From contig CM060731.1 in the NCBI GenBank assembly GCA_030704615.1, positions 71,714,756 through 71,778,755 on the forward strand: DNA of 64,000 bases, in the 5' to 3' direction. A program made the translations under genes and the position numbers. The DNA is from Takakia lepidozioides (taxonomy: Eukaryota; Streptophyta; Takakiopsida; Takakiales; Takakiaceae). This document shows, piece by piece, positions 23,011 to 33,593 of this stretch (within the stretch, counting starts at the first letter, position 1; each line of letters starts with the position of its first letter). Below the pieces are notes generated by a model, which was not told the DNA's origin, ran no database searches, and saw nothing but the letters and a program-made list of their open reading frames with translations.

Positions 23011-24186
23011 GATGGTATCTTCCGACAGCTCCGTGGTTGCCCGAGTCATGTTCAATTGTCGGGGTTTCGTGCACTTCTTGGCCATGTGCCCGGGCTCTCC
23101 GCAATTGAAACACACTCCATCAAAGGTCGCCTTCTGTCCGCTATAAGCCGCTCCACCCGCTTTTCCTTTCGAAGCACCGGGTGCCGCCTTGACGTGTGAA
23201 GGCCCTCCCTTCGATTTCCACGTGCCATTGTCGCCGCGTGGCCTATCCCACTTCTTTTCCGGTCGGAAGGAGTCACCTTCCCGCCGGGTCTTCTTGTGGT
23301 TCAGCTCCGTACGGCCTTGTCTCTCACCCCTAGGGTCATCTGAGAAACATTCGGCCCTCTCAATTGCCTCGTTCAAAGTCTTAGGTGGCTTCTCGTCCAA
23401 CTTCCGCCTGGCCCATGGGGCCTGTCCCGCCACAAAGTTGAAGACCATTTCCGGTTCTGCCATGTCCACGACTTCGAGCAAAAGCACATTGAAAGCCTGG
23501 ACATATCCCCGAATGTCGTCTGTTTGCTTCAAATTCCTCATCTTGTCCCGGGCAAGCCAGGACGCGTTGAGAGGCATAAACTGTCTCTTCATCAATTCCT
23601 TGAACCCACTCCAGTTCAAGGTTTCCAGGCTTGGACCTCGGTCGTGAAGGTGTTTCTGCCACCATTGTTGAGCATAGCCCCTCAAATAGGTGGGAGCCAC
23701 TTCCACCCGATCCTCGTCACTCAACTTGGCCGCCCGGAAGTACTGCTCTAGCTCCAGGAGCCAGGTGTTGAGTGCCTTCTGATTTCGGACGCCCTCGAAG
23801 GTGCCGGGTTCCTTAGGCTTCACTTTAAACTTTGCCTTAGTGGAAGTGGCATCAGCCGCCTTCAACACGTCTTTCAACGTCCCGCCAAACTGCGCCAACA
23901 ACCCTTCCCAAAATGCTGCCGGCATGGGAGGCATCTGTTGGTCGGTCGGAGCTCTCACGGATTCCTTGGGCTCCGACTCCTCGGATTCCTTCCGCTCTTG
24001 AGCGGCCTCGCTTTCAGAAACCTGCGTCGCTTCCTCAAACGGCCGCTTCGGTGACACGTCGCCCCCATCGGGCTCACCAGGATCATCATCTTTTGGGCCG
24101 TTCCGCTTTCGCTTTGGCTTGCCCGACCCCAAGATGAGGCCAATCCCAAGGACGATCGCGTACTGAACTCTAGGCTCTGATACCAA
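22951..24186 (-). CDS. Gag polyprotein of the chromovirus
   Basis: A 411-codon frame starting just inside the PBS side of the 5' LTR. It contains a retrotransposon Gag core (WLLELEQYFRAAKLSDEDRV, YAQQWWQKHL, FKELMKRQFMPLN) and a C-terminal CCHC zinc knuckle (CFNCGEPGHMAKKC). The acidic and Lys-rich N-terminus is typical of plant chromoviruses. The ORF is open from its first ATG to a stop at 22951, with no internal stop, and would package element RNA in cytoplasmic particles. Confidence 0.9.
   Translation of the reverse strand: MVSEPRVQYAIVLGIGLILGSGKPKRKRNGPKDDDPGEPDGGDVSPKRPFEEATQVSESEAAQERKESEESEPKESVRAPTDQQMPPMPAAFWEGLLAQFGGTLKDVLKAADATSTKAKFKVKPKEPGTFEGVRNQKALNTWLLELEQYFRAAKLSDEDRVEVAPTYLRGYAQQWWQKHLHDRGPSLETLNWSGFKELMKRQFMPLNASWLARDKMRNLKQTDDIRGYVQAFNVLLLEVVDMAEPEMVFNFVAGQAPWARRKLDEKPPKTLNEAIERAECFSDDPRGERQGRTELNHKKTRREGDSFRPEKKWDRPRGDNGTWKSKGGPSHVKAAPGASKGKAGGAAYSGQKATFDGVCFNCGEPGHMAKKCTKPRQLNMTRATTELSEDTISRLVEAVVARTCKERRTPS
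24174..24185 (-). promoter_or_regulatory. Primer binding site (initiator Met tRNA)
   Basis: The minus strand reads TGGTATCAGAGC two bases after the 5' LTR, which is complementary to the 3' end of plant initiator-Met tRNA. It fixes the element's orientation as minus. Confidence 0.92.
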
Positions 24187-24187
24187 C

Positions 24188-24917
24188 TGTCGCGCACCTC
24201 ACTTCGGTAAGCTCCCCTTCAAGTCATAGTTACTCGCTCTGATGCGCGCGCTTGACTCCCAACCTGGCCGCCGGGCCAACTTGGAGCTTCGGCTGCTCAC
24301 CGGGACATAACGGTCCCCCTTCGCTCTCCCACTAAACCCTCCACCTCTTTGGGCCTAGTGGAATTTCCTTTGGTAGTTGGCAGTCCGGAACAGCTCCTCA
24401 CTCTTTGGACGCTTTCCGGCTCGCTCGCTTACTCACTAGTTTTTGGTCACCAACGGGCTTGCACCGTTCTCGGGGTCACTACTCCCCCTTATATATACTT
24501 TTGTAGCTGTCCGCGGGGGTTTCACAGCCAGCCATGCCATTTTATGGCGAACCACCACGAAAATCCTCGACTCCCGGTGATGAGTCGCGGTGAGTCTTGG
24601 CCCACTCACCACGGCCCCTCTGGACCGTGATGAGTCCCAAGACTCCCCACGACTCCCACCACGAGGTCTCCGCCCCCATGGTGAGTCCTATGCCACCCCC
24701 ACTAAGTCCCGCTAAGCTACCACCACCCCTTGTGGAGCCACCCCCACCGCAACCCGGTGTGCGGGGCTCCACCTAGTGAGCGCCTCCGCCTCCTTGAGTG
24801 CCTTGGGCACTCAAGGGTGCTTCAGCCCCCCCATACCTATCGCTGCCGCTGCCCCCACCACAGGGGCAGTCCCTCATGTGTCCCGACCCCCTGCCCTCAA
24901 GGCAAAGGGCCGCGACA
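24188..24917 (-). repeat. 5' LTR of the chromovirus
   Basis: TGTCGCG...CGCGACA, about 99% identical to the 3' LTR. It contains a TATATA box-like word near 24490 in antisense and contributes the promoter of the element. Confidence 0.95.
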
Positions 24918-25613
24918 GAATGTCTGTTGGATTACAGACAGTAGCAGATGCAATGGAGCATAGGAACTAGAGTGAGAAGTTGAGTTGGGTGTTTCCTAGA
25001 ACAAATGTAGGCTGTTATTGTCAGCTGCTACTAGCAAGGCAAGGATGTATGCATGATTTGTGCAGAGGTACATTGGATAGCTGAAGGAGCAGGGATAGAG
25101 TGTGGGTTCAGATTCATCCAAGAGGGCCACATTTCAAGCACAACATTGCCTATGATTCCTTGTGGAAGGATAGCTACAAGAAACTTGCATGGGTAGATGG
25201 TCAACTGGAAGCCGTAGCGGCAGCGGCACAATTGGTAAAATCAGGCGATGAGGGCACCTTCTTCAACACATTTCACCCTATTTTTCCCTCTTATCAGAAT
25301 CGGCCCTAAATTTCCATGTTGAATTCTGTGAGTTAGCTGGTTGAGTGAATCTTTGATAGATTGGATTGACTTTGACATGATACTGCCAATGTGACAACAG
25401 GAAAGTATCCAAAAACAGGTACAAGAGATGATGAGAAGGTGTGGAATGAATACTTTTCTGATCCCAGTCAATGGTGGGACAACCGAGGCAAAAAGGTGAA
25501 TGCCTGTCAGATTACCAGATGTCATTCTGAACACTGCCCTGGTGGAAATATATGCCAAATGTGGGTGCATTGAGGATGCCAAGGGAGTGTTCAACACTAT
25601 GGCTAAACGAGAT
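24918..25613 (+). pseudogene. OSB-PPR chimeric gene fragment (plus copy)
   Basis: Three coding pieces lie in order. About 25100-25215 encodes GPHFKHNIAYDSLW and WVDGQL, the second half of a PDF motif of plant organellar single-stranded DNA-binding (OSB) proteins. 25402-25500, after an ACAG acceptor, encodes VWNEYFSDPSQWWDNRGKK, the first half of another PDF motif. 25515-25613 encodes VILNTALVEIYAKCGCIEDA and KGVFNTMAKRD, a pentatricopeptide repeat. OSB proteins bind organellar ssDNA and PPR proteins bind organellar RNA; this fusion looks accidental. It is cut at the left by the Ty3 element and at the right by a CACTA terminus. A near-identical inverted copy lies at 29040-29476 plus 46604-46960. 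Confidence 0.6.
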
Positions 25614-25870
25614 CACTACTACAGAAACCGGTTTTTCCAACACCACCCATAGTTCACACCTGGCACTTTGAACAGCTCCTCTTACACCCATGTGAGAGGA
25701 GGCAAGGTGTGATCTGGACCATTGTAGGAAAACCCACATGGTGTTACAAATTTCACACTCGAATGACACCCATACGGTCAACGGGTGTTGACCAAGATAA
25801 TGCATATGGGGCATTTGACATGAGTGTGAAATGAGTCATGGAGTGTGAGGTTAGTGTGAGATGTCCTACA
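25614..25870 (+). mobile_element. CACTA-type terminus and subterminal repeats (left end)
   Basis: CACTACTACAGAAACCGG begins directly after the PPR codons for A-K-R-D. Several TTCACACC / GTGTGA words in both orientations follow over the next 250 bases. The matching right end with TAGTAGTG is not visible downstream, so this is a truncated or rearranged element, related to the terminus at 16351. Confidence 0.5.
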
Positions 25871-26935
25871 GGAATTTGGGGCAACTATATGGCGTGGCAC
25901 ATTGACCATCCAGGTGGAAGATAGATGGATGAAATGACTTCCACCTCTATTCAACATGCCTTGGACGACATAACACATAGACTTTTGTTTAGAGAATTTA
26001 AAAGTTCAAAAATGTTATTAGGGTTATGGGGTCTGCATGTAGAGGGTTGTGGGACTTGTAGTTTTTCTTTGCCGGCTCGTTTAGAATCTGAATGCCCACC
26101 AGTGCAGGCCATCCATTTAAGTTGATGCCAAAATGCATTTTCATCCAAACATCAAAGCTCTCAAAATAGACAACCTCAAGTAAAATGAGAAGGAGATCGG
26201 CAGAACCGAAAGGGCATAGAATTCTCTTCAATATTGAACACTGCCTGCAACTATTGGCTATAACTTGCCCTCTGTCCTGTCACATATAATCCCTTCAGGA
26301 ACCAGCAATCCAAAAAGATGCACTGCTCATGCAGCTGACGACAATATCGTTATGAGAATGTCACACTATAATCAACAATGTACAACAATTGCTTTGAGAA
26401 GCTATAGATAAAACTACCTCATGTCGTCTCAGAGATTTGTGAGCGCCAAAAATGTCAATCCCATTTCTGTCCAATCAACCTTGACACGCAGTTCGGGACA
26501 CGCAGCAGAGAGGGCGTAGGCGCATGTGCACAACAACCCTAGGCCCCTCACAATGAGACAGTCTGAAGCTAAGCTGAGCACGAATTTCAATCTCTACTAG
26601 TCCAACCGTACTAGAGAAATATCCAGTGATCCTCAGACAAGGCTTTCTTCACCACCTTACAAAAATTGTTCCCAATGACTACCTCCATGTCCACATTGTT
26701 GCTTGATGTCGAGAAGCTTGGACAAAGTGCCTTGCTCTTTGTGACTCGCTCCCTTTTTGAGACAGCAGGGTTTTTTTTTTACGGGTGTACTTCACTCACA
26801 ACCGTCTTTTTTACACTACGTCCGGGATATCAATGATCGCCCTAGCCTGAATTTTGCCCCACCCTATCAAGCGCCAGTGTTTTTTAACTAGTGCTTTTCA
26901 ACTCGTCTGCTTAGGGCCCCACTTTCTCCCCTCTA
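25871..26935. other. No recognised gene
   Basis: Only short open frames without domains. A T-run near 26770 and a mix of unique-looking sequence. It probably contains the interior of the truncated CACTA-like element. Confidence 0.3.
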
Positions 26936-26939
26936 TTGG

Positions 26940-28440
26940 TACATGTCAAAATCACTCCAAGAGCCACAGTGTTGGAAAACTGCCTTCGCATCCTTGATGC
27001 TCCCACATTTGGCATACATGTCCACAAGGGCACTGTCCAGAATCACAATCAGGTACAATTCCAGCTTTGACAATGAAACCATGGACCTGATCTTCCCTTT
27101 TCCAGAGCTGGCAAGCTTGCCCTTGATGCTCCCACATTTGGCGTACATGTCCACGAGGGCATTGTTCAGAATCACATCAGGTACAATTCCACCTTTGACA
27201 ATGAAACCATGGACCTCTTCCCTTTTCCAGAGCTGCCAGGCTTGCCCTTCATGCTGACACATTTGGCATACATGTCCACGAGGGCATTGTCCAGAATCAC
27301 ATCAGGTATAATTCCAGCTTTGACAATGAAACCATGGACCTCTTCCCTTTTCCAGAGCTGCCAGGCTTGCCCTTGATGCTCCCACATTTGGCATACATGT
27401 CTACGAGGGCATTGTCCAGAATCACAGTCAGGTACAATTCCAGATTTGACAATGAAACCATGGACCTGATCGGAACCTTTTCCAGAGCTGGCAGGCTTGC
27501 CATTGATGCTCCCACGTTTGGCATACATGTCCACGAGGGCATTGTCCAGAATCACAATCACGTTCAATGCAAGCTTTGACAATGAAACCATAGACCTGAT
27601 CTTCCATTTTCCAGAGCTGGCAGGCTTGCCCTTGATGCTCCCACATTTGGCGTACATGTCCACGAGGGCATTGTTCAGAATCACATCAGGTACAATTCCA
27701 CCTTTGACAATGAAACCATGGACCTCTTCCCTTTTCCAGAGCTGCCAGGCTTGCCCTTCATGCTGACACATTTGGCATACATGTCCACGAGGGCATTGTC
27801 CAGAATCACATCAGGTACAATTCCACCTTTGACAATGAAACCATGGACCTCTTCCCTTTTCCAGAGCTGCTAGGCTTGCCCTTGATGCTCCCACATTTGG
27901 CATACATGTCCACAAGGGCATTGTCCAGAATCACAATCAGGTACAATTCCAGCTTTGACAATGAAACCATGGACCTGATCAGAACCTTTTCCAGAGCTGG
28001 CAGGCTTGCCATTGATGCTCCCACATTTGGCATACATGTCCACAAGGGCATTGTCCAGAATGACAATCACGTACAATGCAAGCTTTGACAATGAAACCAT
28101 AGACCTGATCTTCCCTTTCCCAGAGCTGGCAGGCTTGCCCTTCATGCTCCCACATTTGGCATACATGTCCACGAGGGCATTGTCCAGAATCACAATCACG
28201 TACAATGCAAGCTTTGACAATGAAACCATAGACCTGATCTTCCCTTTCCCAGAGCTGGCAGGCTTGCCCTTCATGCTCCCACATTTGGCATACATGTCCA
28301 CAAGGGCATTGTCCAGAATCACAATCACGTACAATTCCAGCTTAGACAATGAAACCACGGACTTGATCTTCCCTTTTCCAGAGCTGGCAGGCTTGCCCTT
28401 GATGCACCCACATTTGGTATCCCTAAAGCATGGACCTAAT
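26940..28440 (-). repeat. Tandem array of a PPR gene segment, 11 units of 125-130 bp
   Basis: The word ACATGTCCAC-GAGGGCA recurs with starts at about 27016, 27145, 27270, 27395, 27525, 27654, 27779, 27904, 28034, 28163 and 28292, giving spacings of 125, 129 or 130. On the minus strand each unit encodes, in one frame, EVHGFIVKAGIVPDVILDNA and LVDMYAKCGSI, the conserved join of two PPR motifs. The next segment of the gene is missing between units. Two length classes arise from a 4-5 base difference after the ATGGACCT word, so the reading frame changes from unit to unit and no long PPR protein is possible. The array continues from the decayed PPR gene at 28.5-29.2 kb. Confidence 0.85.
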
Positions 28441-28499
28441 CTTCCCTTTTCCAGAGCTGCCAGGCTTGCCCTTCATGCTAACACATTTGTTGTGGTCGG

Positions 28500-29165
28500 G
28501 CTTCATCCCTTCCCCCATCATTTGGTCATGATAGGTCTCCAAAGGCTCCATCCCACTTCACTGATGTGCACATCCTGCAAGCATCGCGCTCCACGACACC
28601 ACATCTTGTTCAGCCATATTGTTGAACACTCCCTCCGCATCCTCAATGCTCTCACATATATTTGGCATACATGTCCACGAGGGCATTGTTCAGAATCGCA
28701 TCTGTTACAATTCCAGCTTTGGTGATGCAACCATGCACCACTTTGCCCTTTTGCAGGGCTGCCAGACTTGCACACGCACTGCAAACGCACAATCTTGTTC
28801 AACCATAATGTTGCATCCTCAATGCTCCCACATTGGGCATACATGTGTCCACCAGAGCAGTCATGTTCAGGATGACATCTGGTACAATTGCAAATTGTCA
28901 CGATGGATCTCTTTGCCCTTTTCCAGGGCTGCCAGGCTCCCACACTCACTGCCAACACACACAAATGTTATGTGGTCGGGCTTCACCCTTCCCCCATCAT
29001 TTGCTCATAGGTCTCCAAAGCCTCCATCCCATGCCCCTGCAAGCATCGCACTCCACGACACCACATCTCGTTTAGCCATGGTGTTGAACACTCCCTTGGC
29101 ATCCTCGATGCACCCACATTTGGCATATATTTCCACCAGGGCAGTGTTCAAAATGACATCTGGTA
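28500..29165 (-). pseudogene. Decayed PPR gene (minus copy)
   Basis: The minus strand encodes NTALVEIYAKCGCIEDAKGV, then FNTMAKRDVVSWSAMLAGAW, then VKPDHITFVCVG, the plant PLS-class PPR order (S, then L, then P motifs). Further degenerate units (NNALVDMYAK, ALEKGKEIH) follow. Frameshifts and stops break it throughout. It begins in the same OSB-PPR chimera as the plus copy and runs into the tandem array. PPR proteins normally bind organelle transcripts; this one is not functional. Confidence 0.7.
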
Positions 29166-29467
29166 ATCTGCCAGGCATTCACCTTTTTGCCTCGGTTGTC
29201 CCACCATTGACTGGATCCGAAAAGTATTCATTCCACACCTTCTCCTCATCTCTTGTACCTGTTTTTGGATACTTTCCTGTTGTCACATTGGCAGTATCAT
29301 GTCAAAGTCACTTCAATCTGTCAAAGATTCACTCAACCAGCTAACTTGCATAATTCAACATGGAAATTTAGGGCTGATTCTGATAAGGGGGAAAAATAGG
29401 GTGAAATGTGTTGAAGAAGGTGCCCTCATCGCCTGATTTTACCAATTGTGCCGCTGCTGCTGCGGCT
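29166..29467 (-). pseudogene. OSB-like exon fragment, 3' part (minus copy)
   Basis: The minus strand encodes NEYFSDPSQWWDNRGKK around 29190-29250 and, upstream, LVKSGDEG and a Ala-rich stretch near 29420-29465. This is the inverted counterpart of 25200-25500. The exon is interrupted at 29476 by the 17-kb MULE and resumes at 46604 on the same strand. Rejoining the two sides across the 9-bp duplication gives the uninterrupted sequence seen in the plus copy. Confidence 0.65.
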
Positions 29468-29476
29468 TCCAGTTGA
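29468..29476. repeat. 9-bp target site duplication, left
   Basis: TCCAGTTGA, identical to 46604-46612. Nine bases is the standard duplication length for MULE transposons. Confidence 0.88.
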
Positions 29477-29515
29477 TGGGGGCTGCTATTTCATGAGCGG
29501 CATGAGCATGAGCGG
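29477..29515 (+). repeat. Left terminal repeat of the MULE
   Basis: Begins TGGGGGCTGCTATTTCATGA and continues with CATGAGCGG / CATGAGC repeats. It pairs with the right end at 46565-46603 over GCTATTTCATGAGC and beyond, allowing for reordering of the short CATGAGC words. Confidence 0.75.
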
Positions 29516-29699
29516 AAAAAAAAAAAAGCATGAGCAGACCATTGTGAGTCCACGGAAATAGGGTTAGGAGGCACGGAAATAGGGTCATGTGAAGTTGGAA
29601 TGTGGCACCAGTGGACTTGAAATGCAACATTTTATTGCAAATTTTGTGGCAAGCCACGTCTATACAAGTGTGTTCTAACTGTCATAGCCGGAATGGGCA

Positions 29700-32600
29700 C
29701 TACTCTTCTACACCCTCCGAGGAACTTGCCCCACCTTCTTCCTCATCCCCCTCATCCCCCTCATCCTCCGAGCTCTGTGATGCATCAGTTCCACTATGCC
29801 TCTCAAAAATCCCGTCCTCTCCTTGGGGGACTATCCACCTCACCTCCTGGGAATCTTCTGCGTCTTCTCCCCCACTTTCCTCAGCAGAATCCAAGACAAA
29901 TCTACGAGCCCGACGGGCTCTAATAGCTGTTGCCTCCTCCCTCATCTTCATTTTCTTGAGGCTTGCCTCGTCTAAAATCTGCTGTACACGACTAGGTTCG
30001 GAACACCTCCTAATGGACACCGAAGCAAGCCGGGCAGCATAAGTAGGAAGGATGTACTCCCTTTCTGGACTAGGCATGAAATCCCCCCTGGCAAAAAAAA
30101 GCACGTTCCTCCTGCCCATGAACTCCGGTGTAGACGTTCCTCCGGCAGTACTTGGCATCCTACAGTAAGAACAAATCCACTTGAAGAATGTCAATACCAG
30201 CACAACCAGAAAGGGTTTTCAATGAAATAAGAGAGCGGAGGGAGGTGCCTCACGAAATCTGGAGGCAACTTACAATGCCACCACTTACTCGTAAACCGGG
30301 GGCTCCTCGGCCTCGATCCCAACTTCCTCCCCCTGCTCCTTCTCGGATTTTTCCTCATCCTCCGAGGATGCCTCTTCCTCTTTCGGCAGACGTTCAGCCG
30401 CTGCAAGTTCCGAGTTGTGGAGGGCAGTATCTGGCTCGAAGGCGAACACATGCCTGTCGGACAACGTCCCTGCCCACATTGAAGCACCTGAGGAACAAAG
30501 CGGGCGGTTAATAGCTTGCGGCATGCAATTGCAATCGGGCCAGGGGACAAACTGAGCACGTGAAGGCTTACCCGTGCTGCATGTGAGGTCCAGAATCCGC
30601 CCTTGGACATCCGAGCACGTCTCCATGAGGGTTTGGATGAAAGCAGGGCTCCGGGTCTGGCTGTACCGCCACGGTTTGCCTGTCTTTGTGTCCTTTGGCA
30701 TACTGGAGTGGGGCACATAGTTGTAGAGGACATCGTAGGTTACAGGGTCCACAACGGCATCAACAAGACGACCGTCGTTGCGGAATTTGAACGTAGACCC
30801 TCTCTTCACAAAGCAATATGCCTCAAACACCAATGTCTGCACATCCAACAAAGAAGGGATCAACTCCAGGGTCTACTTAACATACACCACAATATGAAGT
30901 GAATGCAATAGATTGATAACTTACACTTTGGCCCTCTGTTCACAACCCCTGTGTACTGATGCAGAACCATTTTCTGAGGAGGACCGGGGTGACACTTTTC
31001 GGTGTCCACCTTGCCACCGCATTCTCTGTGGTCTTCCCTCTCGTGGCAAGGACAACCACACATCCACCGTCATCCAGAAGCATCCCCGTCAGCCCAAACC
31101 CGGCTTTCCAGTAGTCCTCTGTAAACCTGTTCCAGGTGGGCACACCATCCAGGCCCTCCAGCAGCTCCCCATCTGGAATGTCAAGGAGAATCATGTCGCA
31201 AGCTCTCTCCACCTCAACCCCCCCCCCCGAGTGCTCTTGCAATTCGTGCTCACAGTCGTGAAGAATTCCATCATGGCTTCAAAACCAGGGGTGTCTTTAG
31301 GCTCTGTACCGCCAGCCCTCTTCTTGGCTTTCCCCTTCTGCTCCGCCAGAGACTTGCTGTGTGCCACCTTCTTCGCCCTGGCAGCAAGAGCGTCAAGGAA
31401 GCTCTCATTGACGCATTGGATGATGGTTGGAGGTTCTAGTTTTGGCCTGTGCGTAAACGTCACCGCCGAATACCGGCGTGTAGGCTCGCCCTCAAATGCC
31501 AACTTCTTGGCAGAGCCAGTCCCACTCCGAACTGACTTGGGAACCCGGACGACCGGTGACTGGGTAGGAGCAACAGCAGTCGCAGGACCTTGAACACTCT
31601 CTTGGGTCCCCTCCTGCGCCTCCTCCGATGCCCCGATGGTTTTCTTCTTTTTGGGTGTTACTGCACTCACCTGTTTCCTTGTCCTTTTCCTTTGGCCTTT
31701 ACTCTTCTCATGCAATTTCTCCTGAATTCCTGCCTGAGCAAGCTCTGCCGCTTTCCTGGAGTTCGCAAGCGCTTTTGCCACTTTTGCACCCAACGGAGGC
31801 AGCGGAGCCCGGTTTCGTCGGAATTCAGCATCCAGCTTCAATTGAAACTCCGATGGGTCGAGCGAGCCGGGCGGAAGGTCCACATACCAAGGGCAATCAC
31901 GCAAATGTTCCAGATGCCACTCCTTCACAATATCGTCAGTGTACATGGAGTCAACCCCAGGGTTCCTCCATGCCAGGAAGAATGGTGGCTCGAAAGACAG
32001 ATGACCTTTCTCCAAAAGGGAGAACTTGCAGTACCTGCATTCATGAAAAACACAATGAGGTCCCTGAAATGCATATTCGGCACCATTTTCCCAGGTTGGG
32101 GCGGATGTGAGTGGGCCTAGAAATGGAAAAATGGCGCCGAATTTCCAGTTCCGGGCCAGCCACCCTAGGGACTTAGCCCGAAAATGGCTAAGTCCCTGAA
32201 CGGCAATAGGGCCTAGAACTGGAAAATGGCGCCGAATTTCCAGTTCCGGGCCAGCCATCCTAGGGACTTAGCCCGAAAATGGCTAAGTCCCTGAACGGCA
32301 ATAGGGCCTAGAACTGGAAAATGGCGCCGAATTTCCAGTTCCGGGCCAGCCACCCTAGGGACTTAGCCCGAAAATGGCTAAGTCCCTGAACGGCAATAGG
32401 GCCTGGAACTGGAAAATGGCGCCGAATTTCCAGTTCAGGGCCAGTTCAGGGCCAGCCAGTCTAGGGACTTAGCCATTTTCGGAGCCCTGACTGGAAATTC
32501 GGCGCCATTTTCCCTAACACCACATGAGGCCTCTAACATCCTGAAATGCAAGGACTTGAAAGAAAGGCAGCGCGTATGTACCTGTACAGAAGGCGCATTG

Positions 32601-33368
32601 CTGCTTTGTTCGCGTTCGGCTGGTCGGTGAACTCGTGGCTCCGGCGAGCATCTGCTATCTCCCGAAAGAATAGGTTGGTTTTGTAGAGCAGAAAGTACCT
32701 CATCACATAGTCACGTAGGCTCTCTGTTGCAGGAGATATCTCCATCTTGAACTGATGTGCTTGTGTGTCCAGCTGCTCTTGCGCATTGGTCGTCACCTGT
32801 GGAGATTCTCCATCAGATAGCTTTCCTGAAAAAATACAATGAATCCACCCCCTACTAGAGTAGAAGCCCCAAACGAAGCGTGGGGAAGTACCTGAAACCA
32901 CCATGTCATGCGGTTCATCCACATGTCGAATGTGGGGTCAGAGAGTTGTCCGGTTTGGGGAAGCTCCACATGTCCCTCGTACTTTGGGAACCATTCCAGA
33001 TTTGGAGCCACCGGGTCTGTCCAACCACCCAGCATATTCGTAAGCGCCAAACTCCACAAAAAGGAGTTGTTGCCACCACAATTTGGTTAAGAATGTATCA
33101 CCTTTTCTGTTGCATCCACACAGGATGTGGCTAGACGATGGAGCTTCTCCAATGTCATCGTGGGCTTCAGAGCGCGAGAGTAGTGCTTCCCCACCTCCAC
33201 CAGAAAGTCGGCACCAAGGGCGGGATCAGCTATGGCCACGTACTTTACCATCCGCGACTTGTACTTTATGCGGGCCCTCACCTCCGCAGCTTTGACATAC
33301 GATTCGAGTTCCGGGAGGGTTGGATTCTTCTCCTCTGGCTCCATGTAGAACCTCCGCGCATGTGCCAA
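29700..33368 (-). pseudogene. ParB/methyltransferase-like gene, 5'-truncated copy 1
   Basis: The minus-strand exons follow the same order as the full copy. 33368-33087 is a helical exon (YMEPEEKNPTLPELESYVKA). 33059-32891 carries PKYEGHVELPQTG and MWMNRMTWW. 32840-32560 carries ATESLRDYVMRYFLLYK. A 95-bp repeat array fills the next intron. 32050-31190 has the Lys/Thr-rich linker. 31240-30940 has the motif IV-like DMILLDIPDGELLEGLD and GGCVVVLATRGK. 30863-30580 leads to ILDLTCSTG. 30480-30280 has the acidic tail, and 30160-29700 is the terminal exon. The ParB-like domain is absent because the duplication ends inside an upstream exon, so this copy cannot make the complete protein. Confidence 0.7.
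32115..32512. repeat. 95-bp tandem array in an intron of copy 1
   Basis: The core AAAATGGCGCCGAATTTCC recurs with starts near 32133, 32228, 32323 and 32418, an exact 95-base period. The units also contain GGGACTTAGCC and GGCTAAGTCCC, which pair with each other. The array closes with an inverted half (GGAAATTCGGCGCCATTTT) at about 32492-32512, giving a terminal-inverted-repeat look. Confidence 0.88.
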
Positions 33369-33593
33369 ATCCTGCTGTATTTTCGTCTGTCAAGAATGCG
33401 CACATAAGATTAGAGATCCTGCTCAACACAATTTCTTCTATTGGGGGAGGAGATTAGAAATCACAGTGAAGACCTTTTCTTCTATTGGGGGAGGAGAGAC
33501 AGATTAGCTCAACAAAACTGTCAGGAGCTTTACCCGAAATATGTAGTCCACCATGGCGTCGACGCTTAGCCTATACCAGGTTCTGTCTGCCTT

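Larger units (their letters stand above)
18051..24917 (-). mobile_element. Ty3/gypsy chromovirus, full length, mutated
   Basis: A minus-strand element of 6,867 bases with two LTRs (18051-18779 and 24188-24917), a PBS matching initiator-Met tRNA, gag, pol and a C-terminal chromodomain. It is flanked by the direct repeat GAATG at 18046-18050 and 24918-24922, a 5-bp target duplication. The LTRs differ at about seven positions plus one C-run indel over 730 bases, so insertion is fairly recent. Even so, pol carries frameshifts near 22490 and 21415 and in-frame stops near 21993 and 20355, so this copy cannot make a complete polyprotein. It sits within or beside an OSB-like gene fragment: GGTGAATG at the left joins the OSB-like sequence on the right. 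Confidence 0.93.
29477..33593. repeat. Tandem duplication, copy 1 (left end of the MULE)
   Basis: 4,117 bases that match 33594-37845, from the terminus through the 3' two-thirds of the ParB/methyltransferase-like gene. The copy breaks within an exon at the word CTGTCTGCCTTT, where copy 2 continues into the rest of the gene. The distal halves are nearly identical and the proximal halves differ by many small indels. Confidence 0.92.

Noticed and set aside
28006-28725. 239-codon plus-strand ORF over the PPR array
   Set aside because: It is the antisense of tandem PPR-derived units; the PPR motif is on the minus strand.
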